DNA from: Paenibacillus tundrae
GTDB taxonomy: Bacteria; Bacillota; Bacilli; Paenibacillales; Paenibacillaceae
DNA: 64,000 bases
NCBI RefSeq assembly: GCF_036884255.1
Contig: NZ_CP145605.1
Location: 1,612,001-1,676,000, forward strand
Direction of reading: 5' to 3'
In this document: positions 55,584-63,218 of the stretch, piece by piece
Layout of the letters: each line of letters opens with the position of its first letter
How positions within the stretch are numbered: the stretch's first letter is position 1
Notes under the pieces: model-generated
Seen by the model: only the letters and a program-made list of their open reading frames with translations
What the model was told of the DNA's origin: nothing
The model's database searches: none
Made by a program: the position numbers and the translations under genes

Positions 55584-56420
55584 TTACGCGACGGATTTGT
55601 CCGTAAATTTCTTCGCAAAACGAGCAGGGGAAAGATAACCTAGCGCACCATGCATTCGCTTGCGGTTGTAATAGAACTCAATGTACTGGTAAATGGTGTT
55701 ATAAGCCTCTTCTGGATTCTTAAAACGAGGGTTACAGTGAATGAGTTCTTTCTTCAAAATACTGTGCCAAGACTCGATACATGCGTTATCGTAACAGTTT
55801 CCTCGGCGGCTCATACTGAGCTCCATACCATACGATTTCAGTTGCTCCACGTATTCTTTTGACGTGTACTGCGAGCCACGATCCGAGTGATGTAGCAGTC
55901 CTGGAGCGGGGCGTTTGGCCCGGTAAGCATCATTCAATGCACCTAGCACCAGACTCGTTTCCATATGGTTGTACAGACGCCAGCCTACAATTTCACGCGT
56001 ACATAAATCCAGAACACTGGCGAGATATAACCGGCCTCCTCGGCAGGGAATGTAGGTGATATCGGTGACCCATACGGTGTTCGGTTTGGACGTTTGAAAT
56101 TGCTGGTTCAGCGTATTTGGTGCAATGGGATGATGATGGTTAGAATCCGTCGTTTGGACACGATACCGAGGAGTGTGCACGGAACGAAGATTCATTTGAC
56201 GCATGTATATACTGACGGTACGGGAAGAGATTCTGTATCCTTCCAGATGGAGCGCATACGTAATTTTCGGACTTCCACACCGCTTCTGGTGGTCGTAGAA
56301 ATGAAATCGAATACGCTTCATGATCTCAGTTCTCCGGTGCTGCTGTTTACTTGTTCGATCCATCCGCCACTTGTAATATCCGCTCCGTGACACGTGTAAC
56401 AGAGTGCACATCTTCTCCAA
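55584..56420 (-). CDS. IS3-family transposase OrfB (DDE)
   Basis: This 278-residue integrase-core transposase has the DDE triad: WVTDITYIP (first Asp), LHHSDRGSQYTS (second Asp) and CIESWHSILKKE (Glu). A HTH_21-like region precedes it. OrfB is normally made as an OrfAB fusion by -1 frameshifting on the A7G stretch at about 56492-56498, so the listed ATG is only the first in this frame. It appears intact. Confidence 0.93.
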   Translation of the reverse strand: MEKMCTLLHVSRSGYYKWRMDRTSKQQHRRTEIMKRIRFHFYDHQKRCGSPKITYALHLEGYRISSRTVSIYMRQMNLRSVHTPRYRVQTTDSNHHHPIAPNTLNQQFQTSKPNTVWVTDITYIPCRGGRLYLASVLDLCTREIVGWRLYNHMETSLVLGALNDAYRAKRPAPGLLHHSDRGSQYTSKEYVEQLKSYGMELSMSRRGNCYDNACIESWHSILKKELIHCNPRFKNPEEAYNTIYQYIEFYYNRKRMHGALGYLSPARFAKKFTDKSVA

Positions 56421-56458
56421 AGAAAACAGGGAGCGATGGTTTTCCAGAAACTGAAACC

Positions 56459-56776
56459 TTAGCTCTTTGGTTTGCTGAAGATGTGCACTGCTTTTTTTAC
56501 AATAGCCAGTTCCTCTTGCGTGTCCGCAAGCGTATGCTCTTTCTCTTGAAGTAACCGGCGCATTTCTTTAAGCTCTGCTTCCAGTTCTTTCACTCGATCT
56601 ACGCTAGCTACGGGCTCATGTTTAAGTTCGCGATACTTGCCCATCCACTGGTGTAATGTACTTTTTGGAATGTTGAGTTCTTCTGCCAAGTCTCCGAGTG
56701 TCTTGGTCTGTTCTTGGATAAATTTTACCGTTTGTTTCTTAAATTCTTCATTGTATCGTTGCCGCTGTTCTCCCAT
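56459..56776 (-). CDS. IS3-family transposase OrfA (helix-turn-helix)
   Basis: A 105-residue protein with an N-terminal helix-turn-helix (FIQEQTKTLGDLAEELNIPKS) followed by a leucine-zipper-like coiled coil (RVKELEAELKEMRRLLQEKE). It binds the IS ends and supplies the N-terminus of the OrfAB transposase. The slippery AAAAAAAG lies near its end. Confidence 0.9.
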   Translation of the reverse strand: MGEQRQRYNEEFKKQTVKFIQEQTKTLGDLAEELNIPKSTLHQWMGKYRELKHEPVASVDRVKELEAELKEMRRLLQEKEHTLADTQEELAIVKKAVHIFSKPKS

Positions 56777-57338
56777 GTGGACACACCTCCGTTAGCCTTA
56801 TTATCCTTCTGTCCGTTATTGGGTGTCCACTTTTTATTCTAGCTCCAGTTGGACTGGCAATTGTACATAACGACTTTGTATTTCTCAAGAGAAAATTACT
56901 TAAAACTTCAGATGACATTTTGGACTGGATTTTTGAAACAACATCTGTTCTTAAAATTCTTACTGCCTCTCTAAGAGAAGCTATTTTCTACTTAGAAGAG
57001 TCTGAAAAATTGGAAGAGGTAAGAATTTATATTAATTCCCTACCTGAGTATATGATTCAGAAATATGAAATTCTCAAACAGCTATTTAGAAGCGGTGAGA
57101 AAGCAGAGTTATTGCAGAGATTATCTAATACAAGAAACATAACCTATCATTACACTAAACCTCAAAGAAAAGAGTTGTCAGAAGCATTAGAAGCATCAGG
57201 TGATGAAATTTTAGCTTATGAAGAGAATAATCAAAAGTTTTTCTTTGCAGAGCACATAAAGAATACGATTTTATTAAGATCCTTGTTTTCACCCAACGAA
57301 CTTAAGGTGGAAAAAGAGCTACCATTGAAGAGCTGATA

Positions 57339-57422
57339 ATGAGTATTAGAGAATCGATTGAAGTACTTATTGATTTTTCTAGCGAAGTAAGTAAACATTA
57401 TTTAAAAGCATTTTGTAAGTAA
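57339..57422 (+). CDS. Cassette 12: possible 27-residue peptide
   Basis: A short frame MSIRESIEVLIDFSSEVSKHY... starts 3 bases after the previous stop and ends shortly before site 12. It may be translated by coupling. The evidence is position only. Confidence 0.25.
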   Translation: MSIRESIEVLIDFSSEVSKHYLKAFCK

Positions 57423-57436
57423 TTCAATGAGGCATC

Positions 57437-57532
57437 GCCTAACATAATATTCACGCAGCGGACATTCGTCCTTGGTCCGGCATTTGCCGGACACCCGACA
57501 TGCGTCGGGTCGTGAATACAGGAACGTTATCA
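57437..57532 (+). repeat. attC-like site 12 (class A)
   Basis: R''-box GCCTAAC and R'-box GTTATCA. Stems GTCCGGC/GCCGGAC (loop ATTT) and ACCCGAC/GTCGGGT; outer arm TATTCACG/CGTGAATA. Confidence 0.87.
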
Positions 57533-57568
57533 GAAATCCTATTAAACAATTAAATGAGAGGAGAATTT

Positions 57569-58321
57569 ATGGGGCATTTAACAATAGCAGAAGTGAAAGA
57601 AATAAAAACACTTATTATGCAAGCTAGGAGTCTTGAGAAAACAATTGATGACATATTGAGCAGAGATGGTATGGAAGCTAATAAGTATACTTCATTTAAA
57701 TCAATGGCTCATATCTATAATGATATAGCTACAAGATCTGCAACAGTAATGAAAATTGGGAACTTCTACAAAATGAATACTGAAGAAATGAAGGGATGGG
57801 CAGATACACTTTGGCCAACAGCAAAAAGCATTTTAGAAACTGTTCTGATAAGCACACGTATCCTGATTTCCTCATTAGAAAGCAATATTGACTTTGTAGA
57901 AGAAGAAGTAGATAACATTGAGAGCTTTATTAAAACAAAATTAAGAAGTGTACTTTATGAAATTCCACAAAAAGAGAAGGAAGTTCAGAATGCTATAGAA
58001 AACTTATTTGTTGGAAAAGGTTTCAATAAAGCTATTGATTATGATAGAGAGACAGGGAAATTTAATTTCTCAGGTAGGGAATACATACCTGATTTTATTC
58101 TGCCCAAACTTAGAATGTGTATAGAAGTAAAATTGTTAAAAGATGTTGCTAAGAAATCCCAGATAATTGAAGAGATTAATGCTGACATAACTGCATACTT
58201 GAAAGAGTATGAAAATGTTCTTTTTGTAGTTTATGATCTTGGTGTTATACGAGATGAATTGGAATTCTGTAGAGACATTGAAAGTAATGAAGGCATAAAA
58301 ATAATAATAGTAAAACATTAA
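57569..58321 (+). CDS. Cassette 13: PD-(D/E)XK nuclease-like protein
   Basis: This 250-residue protein has a long helical N-terminal region and a C-terminal domain with YIPDFILPKLRMCIEVKLL, which fits the D-x(n)-E-x-K core of PD-(D/E)XK restriction-like nucleases, preceded by KGFNKAIDYDRE. Such C-terminal REase-like domains occur in many defence proteins. ATG at 57569 follows GAGAGGAG. Confidence 0.74.
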   Translation: MGHLTIAEVKEIKTLIMQARSLEKTIDDILSRDGMEANKYTSFKSMAHIYNDIATRSATVMKIGNFYKMNTEEMKGWADTLWPTAKSILETVLISTRILISSLESNIDFVEEEVDNIESFIKTKLRSVLYEIPQKEKEVQNAIENLFVGKGFNKAIDYDRETGKFNFSGREYIPDFILPKLRMCIEVKLLKDVAKKSQIIEEINADITAYLKEYENVLFVVYDLGVIRDELEFCRDIESNEGIKIIIVKH

Positions 58322-58352
58322 TGGATGCGTATTCTTAGGAGAATAGGACATT

Positions 58353-58468
58353 TGATAACATAATATTCAAGCAACGGCTCCGTTGGAGCCTAGGTCTGGG
58401 GGAGGGATTTCGAAGAGGAATTTCAGCAGACAACCCCGTTGGGGTTCATGAATAAAGAAACGTTATCA
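58353..58468 (+). repeat. attC-like site 13 (class B)
   Basis: R''-box TGATAAC and R'-box GTTATCA. Inner stems GGCTCC/GGAGCC, GTCTG/CAGAC and AACCCC/GGGGTT; the sequence between matches sites 5 and 7. Confidence 0.83.
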
Positions 58469-58503
58469 GAAACCGGCCAAAGAAAAGAGGCTAAATAATT
58501 CAA

Positions 58504-59409
58504 ATGAGAAAATCTCCAAAGAAGAAATTAAAAGAAATCTTAATGCAAAAAAATGCAGGTGTTTGTTGCGTATGTAAGAAAAGAGGGCAGGGACTTCACT
58601 TTCATCACATTGATGGTAATAACTCTAATACAGTTGAAGGCAATTTAGCTGTTCTATGCGTAAGAGATCATGATTTTCATCATAGACCACAGGTATATGA
58701 TGAACCAAATCATACTGAGTTAACAGAATCCGAAATTCGAGATTTTAAAATATCTTGGGAAGCTTTTGTTTATGAAGCTTCCCAAGATGATACAAAAGTG
58801 CTTGCGGTATTAAATGCTTATGGAGATTATGATAAGATTCACTCTCTAAGACTAATCTTTCAATGGGAAAACGAGAAAGTTGAATTTGAACGTGTTTATC
58901 ACTTGCTAGATGGACCAATGGATAAATTAATCGATAAAGCTCTAGAGGAAATATCATGGTTAGGTAAAGACATTAAATTAGTATTAATTGATAATCCTTT
59001 AGAAATTGAATATTGTCCATGTTGTAATAATAGTTATAGCAACACTATTAATAGTGGTTTTATTAAGAAGTTAAACAGTGGATCTTGGGAACAGGATTCG
59101 ATTTGCACAATCTACATCAATCCTGAACAACCATCATTAGCTATAACTATGTTTTTACAGAATGAAATGATCTATTCTGGAAGTTTACACCATTGTAAGA
59201 ATCAAAAGCTTCATTTTGTCTGTGATAATTTTGAGGAATCTATAGTTATCGATTCAGTACCAAGTGTTAGAACACAAGCTACAAAATCAATTGAAAAGAT
59301 AATAAGAGATTGGGAACCAGGGCAAATATTTATTGGTACAGGTGATCCTGATAAACCCCAAATAATAAATGGAATGATTTTACCCCGCTGCTGGGAACGT
59401 AAGAAGTAA
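58504..59409 (+). CDS. Cassette 14: HNH endonuclease domain protein
   Basis: This 301-residue protein has a compact HNH domain at the N-terminus (CCVCKKRG, LHFHHIDGNNSNT, NLAVLCVRDHDFHH) and a C-terminal half of about 200 residues with CPCC near residue 172, possibly a second metal site. The HNH part should cleave nucleic acid. The C-terminal domain is unrecognised and may provide specificity. The ribosome binding site is weak. Confidence 0.78.
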   Translation: MRKSPKKKLKEILMQKNAGVCCVCKKRGQGLHFHHIDGNNSNTVEGNLAVLCVRDHDFHHRPQVYDEPNHTELTESEIRDFKISWEAFVYEASQDDTKVLAVLNAYGDYDKIHSLRLIFQWENEKVEFERVYHLLDGPMDKLIDKALEEISWLGKDIKLVLIDNPLEIEYCPCCNNSYSNTINSGFIKKLNSGSWEQDSICTIYINPEQPSLAITMFLQNEMIYSGSLHHCKNQKLHFVCDNFEESIVIDSVPSVRTQATKSIEKIIRDWEPGQIFIGTGDPDKPQIINGMILPRCWERKK

Positions 59410-59452
59410 ACATTTAATGACTGAAGGTATATTCTAAAGTAGTGCCGACATC

Positions 59453-59548
59453 TGATAACATAATATTCACGCGGCGGACATTCGTCCTTGGTCCGGCATT
59501 CGCCGGACACCCGACATGCGTCGGGTCGTGAATACAGGAACGATAAGT
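59453..59548 (+). repeat. attC-like site 14 (class A)
   Basis: R''-box TGATAAC and R'-box GATAAGT, in which the first T of the GTT core is changed to A. Stems GTCCGGC/GCCGGAC and ACCCGAC/GTCGGGT. Confidence 0.85.
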
Positions 59549-59583
59549 GAAATTCCGAGGCGAAATTGAAAGGAAGGTAAGTG

Positions 59584-60114
59584 ATGTTTCATGGAGATCT
59601 GTTCAATGAATTTGAGACTGCAAAAAATTATCAAGAAGCCTTTCTGTCGATGAAAAGAGAGTGGGACAAAGGGAAGCGTGATTTGAGTATATGCTTGAAT
59701 TTAGGTTTTTTATCCTGGTATTTGAGTGTCGAATCTGGAAATACGTTTGTTACTGAGGGGCTTAATGAAAACGATTATGAGATGATTGAATTGACATTAA
59801 ACGAAGTTACAGAGAAAGGGATACATAATTTCTCTACAAAAACGCAGTTTTTATTGATTTTCGGTTATATGATTACGTTGTTTCCTCAACATTTTGGAGA
59901 CTATGAGCATTGGGAAAGCATAGGTAAAAACATGCTGTCAAAAGCATACAAGTTGGAACCAAGTGATCCAATAATTGAAATGCTTTTTCTTGCGGATAGT
60001 ATGAAAAGTGAAGGTTATAAAAATGCTTGTTTAAGAGCAAAAGAACATATTACAGACAGATTTAAGAATAAAGGATTAATGGATAAATATTTTCAAGACG
60101 TATTTGATAGGTAA
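59584..60114 (+). CDS. Cassette 15: hypothetical helical protein
   Basis: This 176-residue protein has TPR-like helical pairs (KNYQEAFLSMKREWDKGKRD; MLSKAYKLEPSDPIIEML). It resembles small uncharacterised proteins found beside polymorphic toxins, but no relation can be proven. AAGGAAGG precedes the ATG. Confidence 0.62.
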   Translation: MFHGDLFNEFETAKNYQEAFLSMKREWDKGKRDLSICLNLGFLSWYLSVESGNTFVTEGLNENDYEMIELTLNEVTEKGIHNFSTKTQFLLIFGYMITLFPQHFGDYEHWESIGKNMLSKAYKLEPSDPIIEMLFLADSMKSEGYKNACLRAKEHITDRFKNKGLMDKYFQDVFDR

Positions 60115-60128
60115 TTCAGAGGAACATC

Positions 60129-60224
60129 ACTTAACAATATATTCAAGCTGCGGGCATACGCCCTTGATCCAGCTTTCGCTGGATACCCGACATATGTCGG
60201 GTCGTGAATACAGGAACGTTATAC
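60129..60224 (+). repeat. attC-like site 15 (class A)
   Basis: R''-box ACTTAAC and R'-box GTTATAC. Stem two is ATCCAGC/GCTGGAT, compensated relative to ATCCGGC/GCCGGAT; stem one GGGC/GCCC; stem three ACCCGAC/GTCGGGT. Confidence 0.85.
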
Positions 60225-60240
60225 GAAAGGACCGAAGCGA

Positions 60241-60690
60241 GTGATATTTAATAAACCACTTGATCCATACGATTTTTTTCTTCAGTCCGAAGATAAAAAA
60301 TCACGCATCCTTTTTTTATTTAAAGACGTTGAATTAGAGCGATATAAATCCATTAACTACTTGGTACATATTAAGGACGATCAGTTTGCTGGACAAGCTG
60401 AAATCTGGATTGAGCATGAAGAAATCCATGACTTTATGGAAGGACTTTTAAAAGCTAAAAATAGCGAAGTCAAAACGATTCATTTAAAAGCAATGAGTGA
60501 TGAGGAGTTTAAAATGAGTTTTATCGATCAAAAAATGGGGCATTATGAAATTGCCTACTCCATTACAAAGAGAAGATATTCAAGAAACGGATTAATAGAA
60601 ACGACATTGAAAGGCTCTTTTGACTACGATAGTGAATTTTTAAACCTACTGAAAGAGAGCTTGAAGAGAATTAATAGACTGTTGTCTTAA
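60241..60690 (+). CDS. Cassette 16: WapI-family-like protein
   Basis: This 149-residue protein resembles small WapI-type immunity proteins in its layout (QFAGQAEIWIEHEEIHDFMEGLLKA in the middle, then beta strands). The family assignment is tentative. It starts with GTG preceded by GAAAGGA. If it is an immunity protein, no toxin is present in its cassette. Confidence 0.55.
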   Translation: MIFNKPLDPYDFFLQSEDKKSRILFLFKDVELERYKSINYLVHIKDDQFAGQAEIWIEHEEIHDFMEGLLKAKNSEVKTIHLKAMSDEEFKMSFIDQKMGHYEIAYSITKRRYSRNGLIETTLKGSFDYDSEFLNLLKESLKRINRLLS

Positions 60691-60718
60691 ACATTTGTGA
60701 GTAATTCAAGATCCCTTC

Positions 60719-60802
60719 GCATAACATAATATATAACGTTCCTGTATTCACGACTCGACGTATGCCGGACCAAGGGCGCATGCCCGCAGCGTGAAGTTAT
60801 CG
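60719..60802 (+). repeat. attC-like site 16 (class A, internally inverted)
   Basis: Outer boxes GCATAAC and GTTATCG are in normal orientation, but the whole interior (GTTCCTGTATTCACG ... CGCAGCGTGAA) is the reverse complement of the usual site. One stem is shortened. The inversion retains cassette boundaries. Confidence 0.8.
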
Positions 60803-60840
60803 GAAATTCCTTAAAACTTTATATGAAAAGAGGATCAATA

Positions 60841-61368
60841 TTGAGAACCAAAAAAAACGATAAGAATGGCATTGAATGGACGTATAGAGATATGAAATGG
60901 TCGATAGTTGTACTAGTTGCAATCATTATATTGATACTATCTTTACGAATCAGCGCAGATCAAAACGTCACTAATATTTTATCTATAGGCGGAAGCCTAG
61001 TGTCAATCATACTTGGGATTGTAGCTATATTAATTTCAGTTATACAAAATAACAGCTCTGCAAGATTAGATGGGCATGTCTCAACAACTTTAGCTTTAAT
61101 TAATCAAAAATTAGAATCAATAGACAGTCAAATTAATAAGATGGAACCATATTCTAAAGAAACAATAGACGCATCAGAAGTAGAAACTCAAGGAGAAAAA
61201 ATCACACGGATAAATGGCATCTATAGTACTAATAAGGAATGGGGAGGGCCTGAGTTTGTAAGAGAAATAAAAAAGGAATTATCTCTAATAAACGAAGAAT
61301 ATCAATTGATAGATTATAGTATTATACCGCTGAGAATTGGACAAGATAACGTATTTAAATTCTCATAA
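60841..61368 (+). CDS. Cassette 17: membrane protein
   Basis: This 175-residue protein has two N-terminal membrane helices (about 22-38 and 48-68) and a C-terminal hydrophilic domain with a short coiled coil (INQKLESIDSQINKM). Unknown family. TTG at 60841 is preferred because GAGG stands seven bases upstream; the ATG at 60823 lacks a site. Confidence 0.58.
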   Translation: MRTKKNDKNGIEWTYRDMKWSIVVLVAIIILILSLRISADQNVTNILSIGGSLVSIILGIVAILISVIQNNSSARLDGHVSTTLALINQKLESIDSQINKMEPYSKETIDASEVETQGEKITRINGIYSTNKEWGGPEFVREIKKELSLINEEYQLIDYSIIPLRIGQDNVFKFS

Positions 61369-61511
61369 GTTTATTGTTTAAAGGACATATTAAAGAAAAT
61401 TTATTGGAACAGATTATTCAAAGTACTTTGAGTAATATGGGAATCAATAGTTATCATAGCGAAGTATATATAAACGATAATTTGTAGTTGAATCTTTGAA
61501 GAAGGAACATC

Positions 61512-61607
61512 CGACAACATAATATTCACGCTGTGGGCATGCGCCCTTGGCCCGGCTTTCGCCGGACACCCGACATACGTCGGGTCGTGAATACGGGGAC
61601 GTTATAG
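61512..61607 (+). repeat. attC-like site 17 (class A)
   Basis: R''-box CGACAAC and R'-box GTTATAG. Stems GGGCATGCGCCC, GCCCGGC/GCCGGAC and ACCCGAC/GTCGGGT. Confidence 0.86.
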
Positions 61608-61673
61608 GAAATCAACAAACACACAAAGAGAACTTGTATTATTCAACATATTTTTTTGAGGAGAAGTGATTGA

Positions 61674-62141
61674 GTGAATAAAGACATTCTACTTGAATGG
61701 GACAGTAAGCATCGTGCGATGAAACGCACGAAAGAAAATTACTGGAAAACCTATAGGAAGTGGCGTGACGAGAACAAGAGCGATTATCATGATACTTTTA
61801 TGGGAAAGTTATATGATGAATTTATAAGTGTTGAAGAGCGTGCTATATACCTAAAATATAGTTTTAATACAGCAGAAGCCGTGCTATTTTGCTCTATTAA
61901 TATCTTTTACATAGAAGAGCAAATAGGAACTTATGATATAGAGTTCTTTTTGAACGGTGAGATCGCTGATGAATACCTGAATTTTGGAGACGTGTTACTT
62001 AAAGATCGTATGATTAAAGTAAAGTATAATTTGAAGACTGCAAGAAGCGCTTTAAAACTGGGATTTGAATTATCAGATATTATGAAAATCACAGAAATTC
62101 CACACAAATACATAGAAATATTAAAAGAAAAATATAGTTGA
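61674..62141 (+). CDS. Cassette 18: hypothetical protein
   Basis: This 155-residue, charged, mostly helical protein has no recognised domain (YWKTYRKWRDENKSDYHD near residue 23). It starts with GTG and has GAGGAG about ten bases upstream. AT-rich like its neighbours. Confidence 0.6.
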   Translation: MNKDILLEWDSKHRAMKRTKENYWKTYRKWRDENKSDYHDTFMGKLYDEFISVEERAIYLKYSFNTAEAVLFCSINIFYIEEQIGTYDIEFFLNGEIADEYLNFGDVLLKDRMIKVKYNLKTARSALKLGFELSDIMKITEIPHKYIEILKEKYS

Positions 62142-62193
62142 TATAAAGGGATGGTATAAGAAGTATAAGTGATTCGAAGAAGCTTCTGATATC

Positions 62194-62239
62194 CAATAAC
62201 ATAATATTCACGCTGCGGGCACATGCCCTTGATTTATCA
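62194..62239 (+). repeat. attC-like site 18 (truncated)
   Basis: R''-box CAATAAC, TATTCACG and the first hairpin are present (GGGCACATGCCC). The site then jumps from CTTGAT directly to TTATCAG, losing two hairpins, the L' arm and the G of the crossover core. Confidence 0.75.
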
Positions 62240-62263
62240 GAAAGACTATAAAGGAGGGAGAAG

Positions 62264-62950
62264 ATGAAGCTTTTTTCTGGAGTAGAGCCCTTAATTCAAG
62301 AAGCTGATCTTTTACAACCCTCAATATATACGCCACTTGGAACCATTGAGTTTTCGCTTTCTGTCTCCAACAAATGTTATCTTCCAACTCAATGTTTTCG
62401 ACTCAAACAAGGTGGTTCATTATACCAGTATAGCTATGACTTGTTTGATTGCGAATTAGTGGTCTGCAAACCTAAGCTCGATCTTGCTTCGCATCTGACA
62501 ATCGAGGAATGTTGGGGAGCCGTATTTAGAATTCAACCGAATAAAAACCGTCAGATTGATACATGTAGTTTTTCTTCTTATTGGCAGGAGGGATACAGCT
62601 GGAAAGATTACGGCTCTAATACCGGGGAACATCTTGAAGCTATTGAGTATGAGAACGAGAAATACCGATTACATGTAGGAACTCAGGATGGAGAGCTTTT
62701 AATGGCAAGACGAGATCGAGGCGATATGATTCCTAAATCGCTAAATTTGAATTCAGATTTTGAGAAACATGGTTTTATTATAAGTTCAGATCAAGGCATT
62801 GAAGTACCTATGACACGAATTGAATCTCAAGAGACATGCCAAGTACATTTTTTAACAGCTTGGAATCGAAAGATAGAAGAAGATATTTCCACATGGCTAG
62901 CGGTAGATTTACTTTCGAAACAAATACTAGAGGGAGAAGAACTTTTGTAA
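62264..62950 (+). CDS. Cassette 19: hypothetical protein
   Basis: A 228-residue protein of mixed alpha/beta character, rich in Trp/Tyr/Glu (HLTIEECWGAVFRIQPNKN). I do not recognise a family. AAGGAGGG precedes the ATG at good distance. It lies in the cassette bounded by a truncated and a degenerate site, so it is probably no longer mobile. Confidence 0.62.
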   Translation: MKLFSGVEPLIQEADLLQPSIYTPLGTIEFSLSVSNKCYLPTQCFRLKQGGSLYQYSYDLFDCELVVCKPKLDLASHLTIEECWGAVFRIQPNKNRQIDTCSFSSYWQEGYSWKDYGSNTGEHLEAIEYENEKYRLHVGTQDGELLMARRDRGDMIPKSLNLNSDFEKHGFIISSDQGIEVPMTRIESQETCQVHFLTAWNRKIEEDISTWLAVDLLSKQILEGEELL

Positions 62951-62979
62951 ACATGTTCAAAAGAAGTTTCTAGTCCATC

Positions 62980-63151
62980 CGATAACATGATGGCTTAGCT
63001 TATACATCACCTAACACATTGTTCATGTTGTGGACTTTCGTCCCTTGGTTGTGAGGTGTATAATAATGGAAGATAATCAGACAACAAACGCTCCAGCCCA
63101 AGATAAGAGCTATCTAAGGCTGGGGCGTTTCTTGAATACAGGAACTTTAGC
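62980..63151 (+). repeat. attC-like site 19 (degenerate)
   Basis: R''-box CGATAAC is followed by a second box ACCTAAC at 63009, a decayed arm GTTCATG and hairpin TGGAC/GTCCC. An unrelated insert contains a strong hairpin (CGCTCCAGCC/GGCTGGGGCG). It closes with TTGAATACAGGAACTTTAGC, where the GTT core has become CTT. Confidence 0.6.
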
Positions 63152-63218
63152 AGAAATTAGGGGAATGCTTAATTATTATAAAGATTAGATAAACTATTAT
63201 CTAAGGGTGGGGATTTCG

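Larger units (their letters stand above)
55558..56847 (-). mobile_element. IS3-family insertion sequence (1,290 bp)
   Basis: Imperfect terminal inverted repeats are TGGACCTATGTCAAGAAAGT and TGGAGCTAGAATAAAAAGTG, the latter on the other strand. A 3-bp target duplication GTT flanks the element (55555-55557 and 56848-56850). It carries orfA and orfB on the reverse strand with a slippery A-AAA-AAG site between them, as expected for the family. Its GC content is higher than that of the surrounding cassettes. Confidence 0.92.
55486..57336 (+). pseudogene. Cassette 12: hypothetical gene split by an IS3-family element
   Basis: The first 24 codons (55486-55557, ending AKWIV) continue in the same frame after the insertion sequence at 56851 (GLAIVHNDFVF) to 57336. 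Removing the IS and one copy of GTT restores a 186-residue reading frame. The protein is helical and charged with no known domain. AGAGGGG precedes the ATG. The insertion is clean, so it is likely recent. Confidence 0.78.
45037..63151 (+). mobile_element. Integron-like gene-cassette array (about 19 cassettes)
   Basis: About 19 AT-rich cassettes of 0.5-2.1 kb are each followed by a folded site with the order nnnTAAC, ATAA, TATTCACG, three hairpins, CGTGAATA, CAGGAAC, GTTAnnn. Nearly all genes point away from the recombinase. The variable triplet at the start of a cassette is complementary to the triplet at its own end in most cassettes, which implies each unit moved as a circle. Cassette genes have their own ribosome binding sites. 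The array appears sharply lower in GC than the flanks. Confidence 0.85.

Noticed and set aside
53079..62224. Repeated small reverse-strand frames sharing a peptide like SGECRTKDECPQREYYV (for example 53079-53291, 53808-54059, 55318-55530, 59211-59510, 61931-62224)
   Set aside because: These are translations of the recombination sites themselves on the opposite strand. They lack ribosome binding sites, and the conservation is explained by the folded DNA site.
45794..63151. CRISPR-like array
   Set aside because: The repeats are about 95-117 bp, are spaced by gene-sized units, and there are no short spacers or cas genes.
45037..63151. Interpretation of the array as a composite transposon or prophage
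   Set aside because: No flanking IS pair, no phage structural or replication genes. The only IS lies within one cassette and has its own 3-bp target duplication.
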